Source: Pyxidicoccus caerfyrddinensis
Lineage (GTDB): Bacteria; Myxococcota; Myxococcia; Myxococcales; Myxococcaceae
Length of the DNA stretch: 48,269 bases
NCBI RefSeq assembly: GCF_010894405.1
Contig: NZ_JAAIYA010000047.1
Span: 1-48,269 of the forward strand
Direction: 5' to 3'
The position numbers and the translations under genes were made by a program. Of this stretch, positions 36,129-46,000 are shown in pieces. Below the pieces are notes generated by a model. The model searched no databases, was not told the DNA's origin, and saw only the letters and a list, made by a program, of their open reading frames with translations. The first letter of the stretch is position 1. Each line of letters begins with the position of its first letter.

Positions 36129-36160
36129 GGAACCCTGGGGAGCGGTTTCTTGAGGGTTCC
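36129..36160. promoter_or_regulatory. Inverted repeat upstream of the hydroxyproline operon
   Basis: Perfect 8-bp arms GGAACCCT (36129-36136) and AGGGTTCC (36153-36160) separated by 16 bp, centre to centre 24 bp. It lies 38-69 bases upstream of the epimerase ATG, a usual place for an operator. It could also form an RNA hairpin in the leader. Confidence 0.45.
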
Positions 36161-36501
36161 GCGCACGGCGGCGAAGGAATCGCGCAAATGCGTCGTGGCC
36201 CGGTGGCATCCCTGGGCACACGACAGGCCCTGAGTAGCGCGGCGTGCCACAGAAGCAAGCGGGCCGTAACCTGTAGCGTCACACGGAGCCGGCGCTTCGG
36301 ACGCGGCGCGAGGCTCCACAGAGAGAACTCCGCCTCGGGCCGTCATGGCGCGACGGGTGCATCGCGCGCGGCCGGTTCCGCGGGGTGCTTGAGCCCGACC
36401 TCGCGGCGCCTGGCGGAGTCAGCCGTGACAATGGCGGTGAGTCATTGCCGCCGCCCCTCCGCCCGTCTCATCCACCTGGAGTCATCCCCTCTCATCGACA
36501 C
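36161..36501. other. Intergenic region with no recognised gene
   Basis: Most of the 421-bp divergent gap between the hydroxyproline operon and the lipoprotein gene at 36513. I see no tRNA, no coding pattern and no convincing -35/-10 pair. It must contain the promoters of both transcripts. GGAGGT at 36502-36507 is the ribosome site of the plus-strand gene. Confidence 0.6.
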
Positions 36502-36512
36502 GGAGGTCGTTG

Positions 36513-37757
36513 ATGTCGTTGTCCAAGTTCGCAGCAGGGAAGTGGTTGTTGTTCGGAGTGCTGGGTGGGGCCGTGGCGCTGGGGGGCGCATGTGGCTCGC
36601 CCGACGCCGAGGTCGAGCAGCAGTCGCAGGAGTCGCAAGCGCTCATCGCCTGTAATCAGGTCGTGGGCGCCACCACCATCTGCGGCACCGTCACCACCGC
36701 GTCGGGCGCGGCCATTGCCGGGGCGCAGGTGAGCCTCCAGGGCGTCGTGACGACCACCGCCTCGGATGGCTCGTTCTCCGTTTCCTCGACGTCGCTGATT
36801 CCGGGCGCGCCGCTGACCATCAGCGCGGTGGGCTACATGCCGCATGTCGGCGCCGTCACGCGAGACGTCCTCGGCGCCCGCTTCACGTTGCAGACGCTGC
36901 ACCGGCAGACCTTCTCTGGGGGCCTGGTCCTCGTCACGGACCCTCGCAGTGGCGCAGGCATCCGGGTGGACCTGGAGAAGCTGGCGAGCACCAACGGGAA
37001 GTCCATCGTCCGGCCCCTCACGGTCGGCGTGCGCTACATCGACACGGGCCTGATGGCGATGCCGGGGGCCGACGGTGCCACCAACCTGTCCGGCCAGCCG
37101 GTCTTCCTGGAGACGCGCGGCGCCATCTACACCGAGGTCCGTGACGCGTCGGGGAGCTTGCTCAAGCTCGCCGCCGGGACGACCGCCCAGGCGTTCATCC
37201 CCATCGCGGGGAACATGAACGCGTCCTCTCCGTCGAGCATCGCCCTGTGGTCCATGCCGGTGGGCAGCAATCAGTGGCGCCAGCAGCCGGCCACGGCCAC
37301 GAAGACGACCAATCCGTCCCGGTGCACGGTCGGCCAGGCCCCCTCATGCAGCGCGGACCAGTGTGACCCGGGCGCCACGAACCGCTACACGGGCAACACC
37401 AACGAGATTGGCTTCATCAACGCGGACATCGAGAAGGTCAACCCCGCCTGCATCCGCATCGTGCTGAACGCCGCCGCGCTGCCGCCGGGCACCCCGCTGC
37501 CCGTCTGCCTGGACCTGGAGATTGCCATTCCGGGTGGCGGCAATCAGACGCGCACCGTGTGCGTGGGTGATGGCACGGACGTCATGTACAACCTTCCCCC
37601 CAACGCCAACATCACCGTGCGCCAGGCGACGGGCTATGGATGCCCGCCGCCGCCCAGCACCAGCCTGGTCGTCAACACGGGCGCTCCGTGGGGCGGCACC
37701 GGGGTGCCCGCGCCGAGCCAGTGCAACGGTGTGCTGACGCTTCCTCCGCTGCCTTGA
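36513..37757 (+). CDS. Lipoprotein with carboxypeptidase-regulatory-like domain
   Basis: A 414-residue lipoprotein (FGVLGGAVALGGAC, lipidated Cys). Residues ~55-115 look like a carboxypeptidase-regulatory/CNA-B-like beta-sandwich (ICGTVTTASGAAIAGAQVSL, ASDGSFSVSS, LTISAVGYMPH). The remainder (~125-414) has beta-rich, Cys-containing segments and the phrase VDLEKLASTNGKS; no family recognised. GGAGGT five bases upstream fixes the ATG at 36513 over a TTG at 36510. It is followed by a strong hairpin. Probably a surface or periplasmic adhesion or binding protein. Confidence 0.85.
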   Translation: MSLSKFAAGKWLLFGVLGGAVALGGACGSPDAEVEQQSQESQALIACNQVVGATTICGTVTTASGAAIAGAQVSLQGVVTTTASDGSFSVSSTSLIPGAPLTISAVGYMPHVGAVTRDVLGARFTLQTLHRQTFSGGLVLVTDPRSGAGIRVDLEKLASTNGKSIVRPLTVGVRYIDTGLMAMPGADGATNLSGQPVFLETRGAIYTEVRDASGSLLKLAAGTTAQAFIPIAGNMNASSPSSIALWSMPVGSNQWRQQPATATKTTNPSRCTVGQAPSCSADQCDPGATNRYTGNTNEIGFINADIEKVNPACIRIVLNAAALPPGTPLPVCLDLEIAIPGGGNQTRTVCVGDGTDVMYNLPPNANITVRQATGYGCPPPPSTSLVVNTGAPWGGTGVPAPSQCNGVLTLPPLP

Positions 37758-37763
37758 GCCGGA

Positions 37764-37797
37764 CCCGTGGGCGGCGCATCCTGGCGCCGCCCATGGG
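37764..37797. terminator. Hairpin between lipoprotein and antiporter genes
   Basis: A 14-bp stem with one mismatch (37764-37777 with 37784-37797) and a 6-base loop, just after the lipoprotein stop and between convergent genes. No T-tract follows. Confidence 0.6.
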
Positions 37798-37854
37798 CGA
37801 GTTGCGTCGAGCCTGGGGTGCTGAAGCCCGACCGTGGTGGAGCACGCCGGGGAG

Positions 37855-39492
37855 TCAAGAAGCGCTTTCGGACTCGGCACTCCGGGTGCGCTGCTGCAGG
37901 TCCAGTTCCTCCAGGTCGAGCTCCTGCTCGACGCGCTGGAAGGCCGCATCGCCGATGGTGCCGTCCGCCCGTAGCGCCAGGAGCCGCTGCCGCTCGGCTG
38001 CGGTGGCCCTGCGCACGATGATGGCCACTTCGGCGTCGGGCGCTTGAGAGCCACCCGCGGTGGCCCCGGGAGGCACGCTGCCGTCGACGGCAAGCGCCGC
38101 CTCGGCCCGCCGGAGCATGACCTCGTAGCGGCGGCGCATCAGCCCCGACATCTCGTCGCCCGGCTGCTCGGACGTGGCCGAGAGCGCGGCGCGCAACGTC
38201 TCGACACGGGCGAGCCGGACCTCCCGCTCCACCGAGCCGTCGTCCTCGAGGCGCAGCACGCTCATGAGTGGCCGCAGCGACATCCCCTGCACGACGAGTG
38301 TCCCGAGCACGACGGCGAACGCGGTGAAGAGAATCAGGTCGCGATAGGGGAACGCAGGCCCGTCCGCCCCGCCGGCCGGAAGCGCGAGCGCCGCGGCGAG
38401 GGTCACGATTCCTCGCATCCCGCACCAGCCGACAATCGAGGCGGCCCCCTTCGACAGGCCCACCGTGTCCTGGCGCCCCGTCTTGTGGTCTGGCACCGGA
38501 CGGCACCGCCACCGGCTGAACGCAGCGGCGCCCGACACCCATGCGATGCGCGCGACAATCGTCGCGACGCACACCGCGGTCGCGAAGCCGACATATGCGA
38601 GCAGCGTGCGCGAGTCGATGCGACCGAGGATTCCCTTCAGCTGGAAGCCGACGAGGATGAAGGCGAGTACGTTCAGCACGAAGACGGCGAACTCCCACAC
38701 CGCATACGACGGGATGCGGACGCGTGCCGGGACGATGTCCGCGGCGCGGCGGGTGGTCGCCATCGCGAAGACGACGACGGTGAGGATGCCGGAGAGGTGG
38801 AGCCGCTCCGCGAGCATCCAGACGGCGAACGTCCCGCAGAACTGCACGACGACCGCGATGGCGACGTCCTGGATTCGCGCGGTCACCCGGAGGATCACAC
38901 GCGACAGCACGAACCCGAGCACCACGCTGCCCACGGTGACGACGAAGAGCATCGGGATGGCACTCGCCGGCGATATCGTCCCCGCGAGCGCCGCGCCGAC
39001 AGCAAGGCGGTAGACCAGGAGCGCGCTCGCATCGTTGAACAGGCTCTCGCCCTCGAGGATGACGAGGAGCCGATGCGGCGGACGGAGCTGCTTGAGCACG
39101 GCGGTCGCGGCCGCCGCGTCAGGAGGCGCCACGATTGCGCCGAGCGCGATGGCGACGGCCCAGGGCATGTCCGGCACGAGCAGGCGGGCCACCACCGCGA
39201 CGACGACGATGGTGAGCCCGACGGCGCCGACGGCGAGGCTGACGACGGTCCGCCAGTTCGCCCGCAGGTCGCGCTGGGACGAGTCGAACGCGGCGTCCAG
39301 CAGCACCGGCGCGACGAAGAGCGTGAGCGCGAGCTCGGGGTCCAGGACCAGGGTCGGCGTGCCGGGGACGAGCGCCAGGCCCGCGCCGGCAAGCGCCACC
39401 ATCGCCGGGTAGGGGACCCCGATGCGCTTAGAGAGCGCGGTGAGGCCCGCACCGACGAGCAACAGGGCGATGATGATCTCGAAGACATGCAT
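37855..39492 (-). CDS. Na+/H+ antiporter, CPA1 (NhaP/NHE-like) family
   Basis: A 545-residue inner-membrane cation/proton exchanger. About 12 hydrophobic helices span residues 3-410, with the family motif GESLFNDASALLVYR: N153-D154 is the ion-binding pair and the nearby Glu is typical of electroneutral CPA1 members. VAPVLLDAAFD and LGAIVAPPDAAAATAVL are other family blocks. A ~130-residue charged cytoplasmic tail (~415-545) follows. AGAGGT upstream supports the ATG at 39492. It stands alone, and its job would be pH and sodium homeostasis. Confidence 0.93.
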   Translation of the reverse strand: MHVFEIIIALLLVGAGLTALSKRIGVPYPAMVALAGAGLALVPGTPTLVLDPELALTLFVAPVLLDAAFDSSQRDLRANWRTVVSLAVGAVGLTIVVVAVVARLLVPDMPWAVAIALGAIVAPPDAAAATAVLKQLRPPHRLLVILEGESLFNDASALLVYRLAVGAALAGTISPASAIPMLFVVTVGSVVLGFVLSRVILRVTARIQDVAIAVVVQFCGTFAVWMLAERLHLSGILTVVVFAMATTRRAADIVPARVRIPSYAVWEFAVFVLNVLAFILVGFQLKGILGRIDSRTLLAYVGFATAVCVATIVARIAWVSGAAAFSRWRCRPVPDHKTGRQDTVGLSKGAASIVGWCGMRGIVTLAAALALPAGGADGPAFPYRDLILFTAFAVVLGTLVVQGMSLRPLMSVLRLEDDGSVEREVRLARVETLRAALSATSEQPGDEMSGLMRRRYEVMLRRAEAALAVDGSVPPGATAGGSQAPDAEVAIIVRRATAAERQRLLALRADGTIGDAAFQRVEQELDLEELDLQQRTRSAESESAS

Positions 39493-39626
39493 GCGGGATG
39501 ACCTCTGCGGCCCTGGGGTGTTGCCGCATCTTGCGCCCGGGGGCGCGTGAGGGACAGACCGCTTCCGTTGCGGCGCCTGGCCCTGGGACTCTCGAGCTTC
39601 GCGGCGAGTACCAGACCGGGCAGACC

Positions 39627-39959
39627 TCAGGGCTGCTTCTTCTCCAGTAGCTCCTTGGCGCGCGCGATGGCGGACATGGCGCTGGGCCAGCCGACGTAGA
39701 ACGCCAGGTGGGTGATGAGCTCGACGAGCTCCTCCTGCGTCACGCCGTTTTCGAGGGCTCGCGGGAAGTGGAAGTTCATCTGGTCGGTCTTGCCAGTTGC
39801 TACGAGCGCCGCGCAGGTAATCAGGCTGCGGTCTCGCTTGGAGAGCTGCGGCCGCTCCCAGACGTCGCCGAACAGCACGTCGTCCGTGAGCTCAACCAGC
39901 TTCGGCGCGAAGTCGCCGAGGGCCTTCTGTGCGGCGGTGACAGGCTTTTGGGTATCCAT
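39627..39959 (-). CDS. Carboxymuconolactone decarboxylase-family protein
   Basis: A 110-residue protein of the CMD/AhpD-like superfamily: KRDRSLITCAALVATGK, NFHFPRALENGVTQEELVEL and ITHLAFYVGWPSAMSAIARA. It has a single Cys in the first block instead of the CxxC of AhpD, so peroxidase-type chemistry is less likely. Third gene of an alcohol dehydrogenase / cupin / CMD operon, nine bases after the cupin stop and preceded by GAGG. Substrate unknown. Confidence 0.92.
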   Translation of the reverse strand: MDTQKPVTAAQKALGDFAPKLVELTDDVLFGDVWERPQLSKRDRSLITCAALVATGKTDQMNFHFPRALENGVTQEELVELITHLAFYVGWPSAMSAIARAKELLEKKQP

Positions 39960-39968
39960 GTGCGTTCC

Positions 39969-40499
39969 TCAAGGTTGACCGGAGTACTGAGCGTCGCTGA
40001 CCTTCTCCATCCATTCGACGGCTTTGCCGTCGACCGTTTCCTGGATGGCGATATGGGTCATCGCGGTGTTGGGTGAAGCGCCATGCCAGTGTTTTTCACC
40101 GGGCGGGGTCCAGACCACATCACCGGGCCGGATCTCCTCGATGGGGCCGCCCCAGCGCTGTACCCGGCCGGAGCCGGCTGTGACGATCAGGGTCTGCCCG
40201 AGCGGATGGCTGTGCCACGCGGAGCGGGCACCAGGCTCGAACGTGACGTAGGCGCCGGAGGTGCGTGAGGGAGCGGTCGCCTGGAACAGCGGGTCGACGC
40301 GGACGGAACCGGTGAAGTTCTCGGCGGGTCCCTTGCTGGAGGGCTGCGAGCCGTTTCGCGCGATCTTCAGTCCCTGGGAGGCTCCGCGTGGGGCGGCCGG
40401 AGGAGAACCCGCTCCCGTGGTGGCTCCTGGTTTGTTTGTCTGGGCGAACGCCGGAGCGAGCAGGGCAAGCGACACGGCGGTCGCGGCAAGCAGTTTCAT
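39969..40499 (-). CDS. Exported cupin-domain protein
   Basis: A 176-residue single-domain cupin with signal peptide MKLLAATAVSLALLAPAFA. Cupin motif 1 is GARSAWHSHPLGQTLIVTAG and motif 2 is PGDVVWTPPGEKHWHGA; the His and Glu residues form the usual metal site. Such proteins often sit beside CMD and alcohol dehydrogenase genes under a LysR regulator, as here. GGAGG seven bases upstream supports the start. The reaction is not known. Confidence 0.92.
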   Translation of the reverse strand: MKLLAATAVSLALLAPAFAQTNKPGATTGAGSPPAAPRGASQGLKIARNGSQPSSKGPAENFTGSVRVDPLFQATAPSRTSGAYVTFEPGARSAWHSHPLGQTLIVTAGSGRVQRWGGPIEEIRPGDVVWTPPGEKHWHGASPNTAMTHIAIQETVDGKAVEWMEKVSDAQYSGQP

Positions 40500-40536
40500 T
40501 TTCGTCCTCCGATTCAGTGATGGGATTGCGCGTGGT

Positions 40537-41586
40537 TCAGCTCTCCAGGCTCGCCATGTCGATGACGAAGCGGTAGCGGACGTCGCTCTTCAGCACCCGC
40601 TCGTAGGCTTCGTTGATCTTCTGGATGGGGATGAGCTCGATGTCCGAGACGATGCCGTGCTTCGCGCAGTGGTCGAGCATCTCCTGTGTCTCGGCGATAC
40701 CGCCGATGACGGAGCCCAGGAGCCGCCTGCCGCCGAGGATGAGCGAGAACGGGTGGAGCGGCGTGGCGGTCGCCGGGGCGCCGACGATGGCCATGGTGCC
40801 GCGCGGGCGCAGCAGGCCGAGGTACGCGTTGTAGTCGTGCGGCGCGGAGACGGTGTCGATGATGAGGTCGAGCTTGCCCGCCAGTTGCTGGAAGGCCGAC
40901 CCGTCCTTCGTCACCACGAAGTCGGTGGCGCCGAGCCGGCGGGCGTCGGCCTCCTTCCCTCCGGACGTGCTGAGGACCGTGACTTTGGCCCCCATCGACA
41001 CCGCCAGCTTCACCGCCATGTGGCCCAGCCCTCCGAGGCCGACCACGCCCACGTGGTCGCCGGGCTTGCAGCCCACCTGGCGCAGCGGCGAGTACGTGGT
41101 GATGCCGGCGCACAGGAGCGGGGCGGCGGCAGCCGGGTCAAGGCCCGCGGGGACGCGAAGGGCGAAGCGCTCGTCGACGACGAGGCGGCTGGAGTAGCCG
41201 CCGTAGGTGCGAGTCTTCCGGTCCATCTCGGTGCTGTTGTAGGTGCCGGCCATCCCCTTCTGGCAGAACTGCTCGAGGTTCTCGGTGCAGGGGGCGCAGG
41301 TGCGGCAGGAGTCGACCATGCAGCCCACGCCAGCGATGTCTCCGACCTTGAACTTGGAGACCTCGGCGCCAAGCCGCGAGACGCGACCGACGATTTCGTG
41401 CCCGGGAACCATGGGGAAGACGCCGCCGGACCACTCGTCGCGCGCCTGGTGGATGTCGGAGTGGCACACGCCACAGAACATGATGTCGAGGACGACGTCG
41501 TGCGGCCCGGGTTCACGACGGTCGATGGTCATGGGTGCGAGCGGCTTTCCCGCGGCGGGAACGCCCCAAGCCTGGCTCTTCTGCAT
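40537..41586 (-). CDS. Zinc alcohol dehydrogenase, YahK/cinnamyl type
   Basis: A 349-residue NADP(H)-dependent aldehyde reductase of the medium-chain dehydrogenase family. Catalytic zinc ligands C41 (GVCHSD) and H63 (PGHE); structural zinc ligands C94, C97, C100 and C108; Rossmann motif GLGGLGHMAVKLA. The spacing matches YahK and cinnamyl alcohol dehydrogenases, which reduce a wide range of aldehydes. CAGGAG nine bases upstream supports the start. First gene of the operon running to 39627, divergent from the LysR gene. Confidence 0.94.
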   Translation of the reverse strand: MQKSQAWGVPAAGKPLAPMTIDRREPGPHDVVLDIMFCGVCHSDIHQARDEWSGGVFPMVPGHEIVGRVSRLGAEVSKFKVGDIAGVGCMVDSCRTCAPCTENLEQFCQKGMAGTYNSTEMDRKTRTYGGYSSRLVVDERFALRVPAGLDPAAAAPLLCAGITTYSPLRQVGCKPGDHVGVVGLGGLGHMAVKLAVSMGAKVTVLSTSGGKEADARRLGATDFVVTKDGSAFQQLAGKLDLIIDTVSAPHDYNAYLGLLRPRGTMAIVGAPATATPLHPFSLILGGRRLLGSVIGGIAETQEMLDHCAKHGIVSDIELIPIQKINEAYERVLKSDVRYRFVIDMASLES

Positions 41587-41767
41587 TTCGTGACTCCTGG
41601 GTGAGGGGAGGGGAGAACCTCCGATGATGTCCAGAGAGATACGGTCCTCCCCCGCACAGGACTAGGCACCAAGACGCCAATGGGCTTTTAAGCTCTGATT
41701 GACAATGTCGAGCGCCGCCGAGGGGGCGGCCGGGCAATGCCCCCGTGGCCTCGAAGGGACTCTCGCG

Positions 41768-42679
41768 ATGCAGACGGCTCCTTTCCCGCAGCTCCAGGTG
41801 TTTCTCGCCGTGGCCCGCCTGCGCAGCTTCAGCGGCGCGGCGCGCGAGCTTGGCGTGTCCACGGCCGCGGTCAGTCAGGCGGTGCGGCAGCTCGAGGAGA
41901 AGCTGCGCGTGGTGCTGCTCACCCGCACGACGCGCAGCGTGTCGCCGACGGAAGCAGGGCGGCGCCTGCTGGAGAGTGCGGGCCCGGCGCTCGGACAGGC
42001 GCTCGCTGCACTGACGGAGGTCTCTGCCCAGCCGGGCGAGGTGGTGGGCCGGTTGCGGCTGTCGGTGCCGCGGATGGCGGTGCCCTTCATCATCGCGCCG
42101 GTGCTGCCCACCTTTCGCGCGCGTCACCCGCGGGTGGAAGTGGAAGTCGTCATCGAGGAGCGCTTCGTGGACATCGTGGCGGAGGGCTACGACGCGGGCG
42201 TGCGGCTGAGCGAGGCCATCGAGCGCGACATGGTGCAGGTGCGGCTCACCGACGCCTTCCGCTTCGTGGTGGTGGGTGCACCCGACTACCTCGCGCGCCA
42301 CGGGACGCCCCAGCGCCCCGAGGATCTGCTGCGCCACGAGTGCATCACCTTCCGCTCGCGGACGACGGGGGCGCTCTACGCCTGGGAGCTGGAGCGGGGC
42401 CGCAGGAACTGGCGCGTGCCGGTGCGCGGGGGCGTCGTCACCAACGACCACCTTCTGAGCCTGTCGTTGGCAGCGGAAGGCCTGGGGCTGGCGTATGCCT
42501 TCGAGCCGGCGGTGGAGGAGCAACTGCGCACCGGGCGGCTGGAGCGGGTGCTCGAAGCCTATGCACCGACGGTTCCCGGCTTCTTCCTCTACTACCCCAG
42601 CCGGGCACAGCGCTCCGCGCCACTGCGCCTCTTCGTCGAGGCGGCGAGGGAACTGGCCGCGAAGACAGGGGCCACATAG
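41768..42679 (+). CDS. LysR-family transcription regulator
   Basis: A 303-residue LysR protein. The N-terminal winged HTH (LQVFLAVARLRSFSGAAREL, STAAVSQAVRQLEEKL) is followed by a substrate-binding domain with GRLRLSVPRMA and GYDAGVRLSEAIERDM, as in the CrgA/DsdC-like group. Start at 41768 follows AAGGGA by nine bases; 23 upstream in-frame residues are disfavoured. It is divergent (181-bp gap) from the alcohol dehydrogenase / cupin / CMD operon, its probable target; TTTTAAGCTCTGATT in the gap is the kind of A/T-rich site LysR proteins use. Confidence 0.94.
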   Translation: MQTAPFPQLQVFLAVARLRSFSGAARELGVSTAAVSQAVRQLEEKLRVVLLTRTTRSVSPTEAGRRLLESAGPALGQALAALTEVSAQPGEVVGRLRLSVPRMAVPFIIAPVLPTFRARHPRVEVEVVIEERFVDIVAEGYDAGVRLSEAIERDMVQVRLTDAFRFVVVGAPDYLARHGTPQRPEDLLRHECITFRSRTTGALYAWELERGRRNWRVPVRGGVVTNDHLLSLSLAAEGLGLAYAFEPAVEEQLRTGRLERVLEAYAPTVPGFFLYYPSRAQRSAPLRLFVEAARELAAKTGAT

Positions 42680-43007
42680 TTTCCCAAAGGTACCTTATTG
42701 GACGTGGGCATTTTGGGCACGTCCGAGCCTGAACCGGTTCCCTGGGCGCTTCGACGCTTCGGTTGGCCCGAGTGGACACCAACCACGGACTGGGCGCCCG
42801 GCAATTGCGGGCGCCCAGCGTGGCATCAGTTACTGTGCAGGACGCTTACCGTCGGCACGGGGGTTTAGGTGCCGAGAGTCGTTCCATCAGCCGCCGCCGC
42901 ACTTCTAGTTGTCCGGGCCTCAGCCTGAACGGTTGCCGCACCTCCATCACCATCCCCCCTTTCACCAGTTCAACTGCGCTGGTGTTTAGGGGACATCCCA
43001 AGGCGAT
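42680..43007. other. Gap with strong hairpin and a possible 35-residue ORF
   Basis: A strong 11-bp hairpin (42789-42799 with 42807-42817) may end both convergent transcripts. On the minus strand, 42953 to 42846 is a 35-codon frame (starts MVMEVRQPFRLR) with AGGGGGG just before its ATG, a very strong ribosome site. It is too short to assign. CCTAAAC occurs twice on the minus strand here, once next to the ORF start and once at its end, which could be a mobile-element relic. Confidence 0.35.
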
Positions 43008-46000
43008 TTAGAAGCCGCAAGCCATTGCGCGGGTTGAAGCAATCCGGATGGTCACCCTCGGCCAACCCGCGGGGCCCGGGCTCCAGCCATCGGCGTAGCA
43101 CTCGGGATCGGCGTCCGCCGGACTTATTATGAAGTGCATGCCGTTGATTCCCCATTCACTGCACCAGCCCCAGGCGTAGCTGGCGCACTCTGAACCGAAG
43201 ATGTTCACATAGCCTGTGGTGGTCGGACCATACCACGGAGAGCCGGAGGGACCTGGCCGAGCGTACTTATTCCACGACCCAGACACGGGGCTGCCGCCGC
43301 TTACAGCCAGCGCCATGTACTGGTCGGCGTACCACCTCGCATTCTCCGAACACCAAGCGCCCCCGAAGGCCCCCCCGTTGGTCAACTCGACGAAGATAAA
43401 GTCCGAGGAGACGGGGCCTGCTCCAGCGAAGAAATCGTAGAGTTCATGGAAACCCACGTCATTGGTGTGAGTATCAATGAAGCCAAACCGCCGCGCACTA
43501 TCGACCAGATTGATCACGTTGATGTCCCCGGGCCTGATGGTCGCATAAGTCGCATCCGAGCCGGTGGTAGCTGAGAAGACGATGGAGTAGGACTGGTTGC
43601 CGTCGGGGAAGTCGTCATCCACGCCCGTGATGGTCGCCTTCTGAGGAGTGGTCCAATTGGAAGGTGTGAAGGTAAAGCTCTTTGGAGAGACGGTGCCCTC
43701 GGTGGTGTCGTTGCTGTCGAAGTTCACTGTCACGTCGGCGAACGGCTGCGAGGTGAGTCGAACAGTGAAGATCGCCGGGCCGCCGAACTCGTTGGTTGGA
43801 CCACTGATGTCAGTCACCGCGAAGCCAACTGAATCGTCGTCCGTGTTGGTGAGATTGACGTTGGTCGGGGTCACCGCCGCATATGCCGCATCGGAACTGG
43901 TGGTGGCGGAGAAGACGATGGCGTAGGGCTGGTTGCCATCGGCGAGTGCGTCATCCACGCCCGCGATGGTCACCGTCTGGGGTGCCTTCCAGTTCGCCGG
44001 AGTGAAGGTGAGGCTCTTGGTGGCCACGGTGCCTTCACGGGTGTCGTTGCTGTCGAAGTGGACAGTCACATTCCCTGTCGGCTGAGCGTTGAGGACAACG
44101 GTGAAGGTGGCCTGCCCTCCTGCCTCCGTGGTGCTGCCGTTCGGAGCGCTGACGGTGATTCCCGCCGGAAAGCCCTCGTCCACCGCGCCGTTGCAGTTGT
44201 TGTCCACGCCGTCGCTCACCTCCGTTGCACCGGGCTTGATGGCCGCGCTGGAGTCGTCGCAGTCGTTGGCGGCTGAGACGTAGCCGACGGGCTGGCTGCA
44301 CTTCTGCAGGGTATTGGTCGAGGTGCCGTAGGTGTCGCCATCCACGTCCCGGTACCACGTCAGGAGGGCAATACCCTCGTCCACCGCGCCGCTGCAGTTG
44401 TTGTCCACGCCGTCGCACACCTCCGCCGCGCCGGGCTTGATGGCCGCGCTGGTGTCGTTGCAGTCGTTGGCGACCGCCACATAGCCCGTGGGCTTCCCGC
44501 AGGCCTGAGTGGACTGGGCTGCGTCGCCAAAGCCGTCACCGTCCGCATCGCGGTACCACGCGCTCAGCACCCCCTCGTCCACCTGCGCGTCACAGTCGTT
44601 GTCCAGCGCGTCGCACACCTCGGTGCCTCCGGGCTTGATGGCCGCGTTGCTGTCATCGCAGTCGCTCGCGTCCGAGACGAAGCCCGCGGGCTGACGGCAG
44701 TTCTGCAAGGTGTTGCTCACATTGCCGGTGCCGTCTCCATCCGCGTCGCGGTACCATGCCTGGGTTGGCACGCCTTCGTCGGCCTGCGCGTCACAGTCGT
44801 TGTCGACGCCGTCGCACGCCTCCACGGCACCAGGATGGAACACTGCGCTGGTGTCATTGCAGTCTCCGGAATTCGGCGCGTATCCGGAGGGGCGCGAGCA
44901 GGCCTGCACCGACTGGGACGTCAGGCCGTAGTTGTCGCCGTCCACGTCCCGATACCACGCCTGGAAGGCCAGCTCATCGTCCACCTGCCCGTCACAGTCG
45001 TTGTCCGCGCCGTCGCACACCTCGGACGAGGCCCCCCGCGTCGGCGCGCACTCGAGGGCGCCGTGGGTGCAGTACGTCACCCCTTCCCCGCACACTCCCT
45101 GCTGCCCCGTGGCGCACGCCTGCAGCCCTCCCGGGTTGCCGTCGTCCACCGCGCCGTCGCAGTCGTTGTCCAGGCCGTCGCACTGCTCGGCGGATGCGGC
45201 CTGGCGCTGCTGGCACACCACGCTGGCGTTGGTGCATGCCGTCACTCCCGCCGCGCACACACCCGGCTGCCCAGTCGAGCAATTCTCCCCGCCGCTGGGA
45301 TTGCCGTCGTCCACCGCGCCGTCGCAGTTGTCGTCCATCCCGTTGCAGGACTCCGGAGCACCCGGGTACGTAGCTGCCGTGTAGTCGTCGCAGTCGACTT
45401 CCTCCACGTAGCCCGGAGACGGCTCGCACGCCTGCTCGGAGAGGTACTCGTCTCCAAATCCGTCCATGTCGCCGTCGAAGTAGAACGTGTTGACGAGCAG
45501 GGCCTGCGCAGGTGCCGTCACCGGCGTGCTCGAGGTGCTGCCCGTGCCGAGCTGGCCCTGGCTGTTGTTGCCCCAGGCCCACATGGGGCAGCCGGGCCGC
45601 AGCGCCAGCGCGTGCTGAGCACCGGCCGCCAGGGCCTTCGCATCCGCAAGCCCCGTCACGCCCACCGGCGAGGCGCTATTCACCGTGGTACCGGTGCCGA
45701 GCTGTCCGGCTGCGTTATGGCCCCACGCCGTGGCGAAGCCGTTGCCGATGATGGCCAGCGAGCTGTTGTGCCCCGCGACGAGGGCCGTCACCGCGAACAC
45801 GCCACTCACCGGCGTGGGGGCCAGCACGGGTGTGGAGCTGGCACTGCCCGTACCCACCTGCCCGAAGGTGTTCTGCCCCCAGGCCCACACGTTGCCGAAC
45901 TGCTCATCCACGATGAGCGAGTGGCCGGCGCCCGCGGCAACCGCCGTGGCGCGCGGCAGCCCCGCCACCTGCACCGGCGTCAGCACCGTGGTGCTGGTGG

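Noticed and set aside
44171..45360. Regularly spaced repeats that could suggest a CRISPR array
   Set aside because: They are in-frame protein repeats with diverging DNA sequence, not identical repeats with unique spacers.
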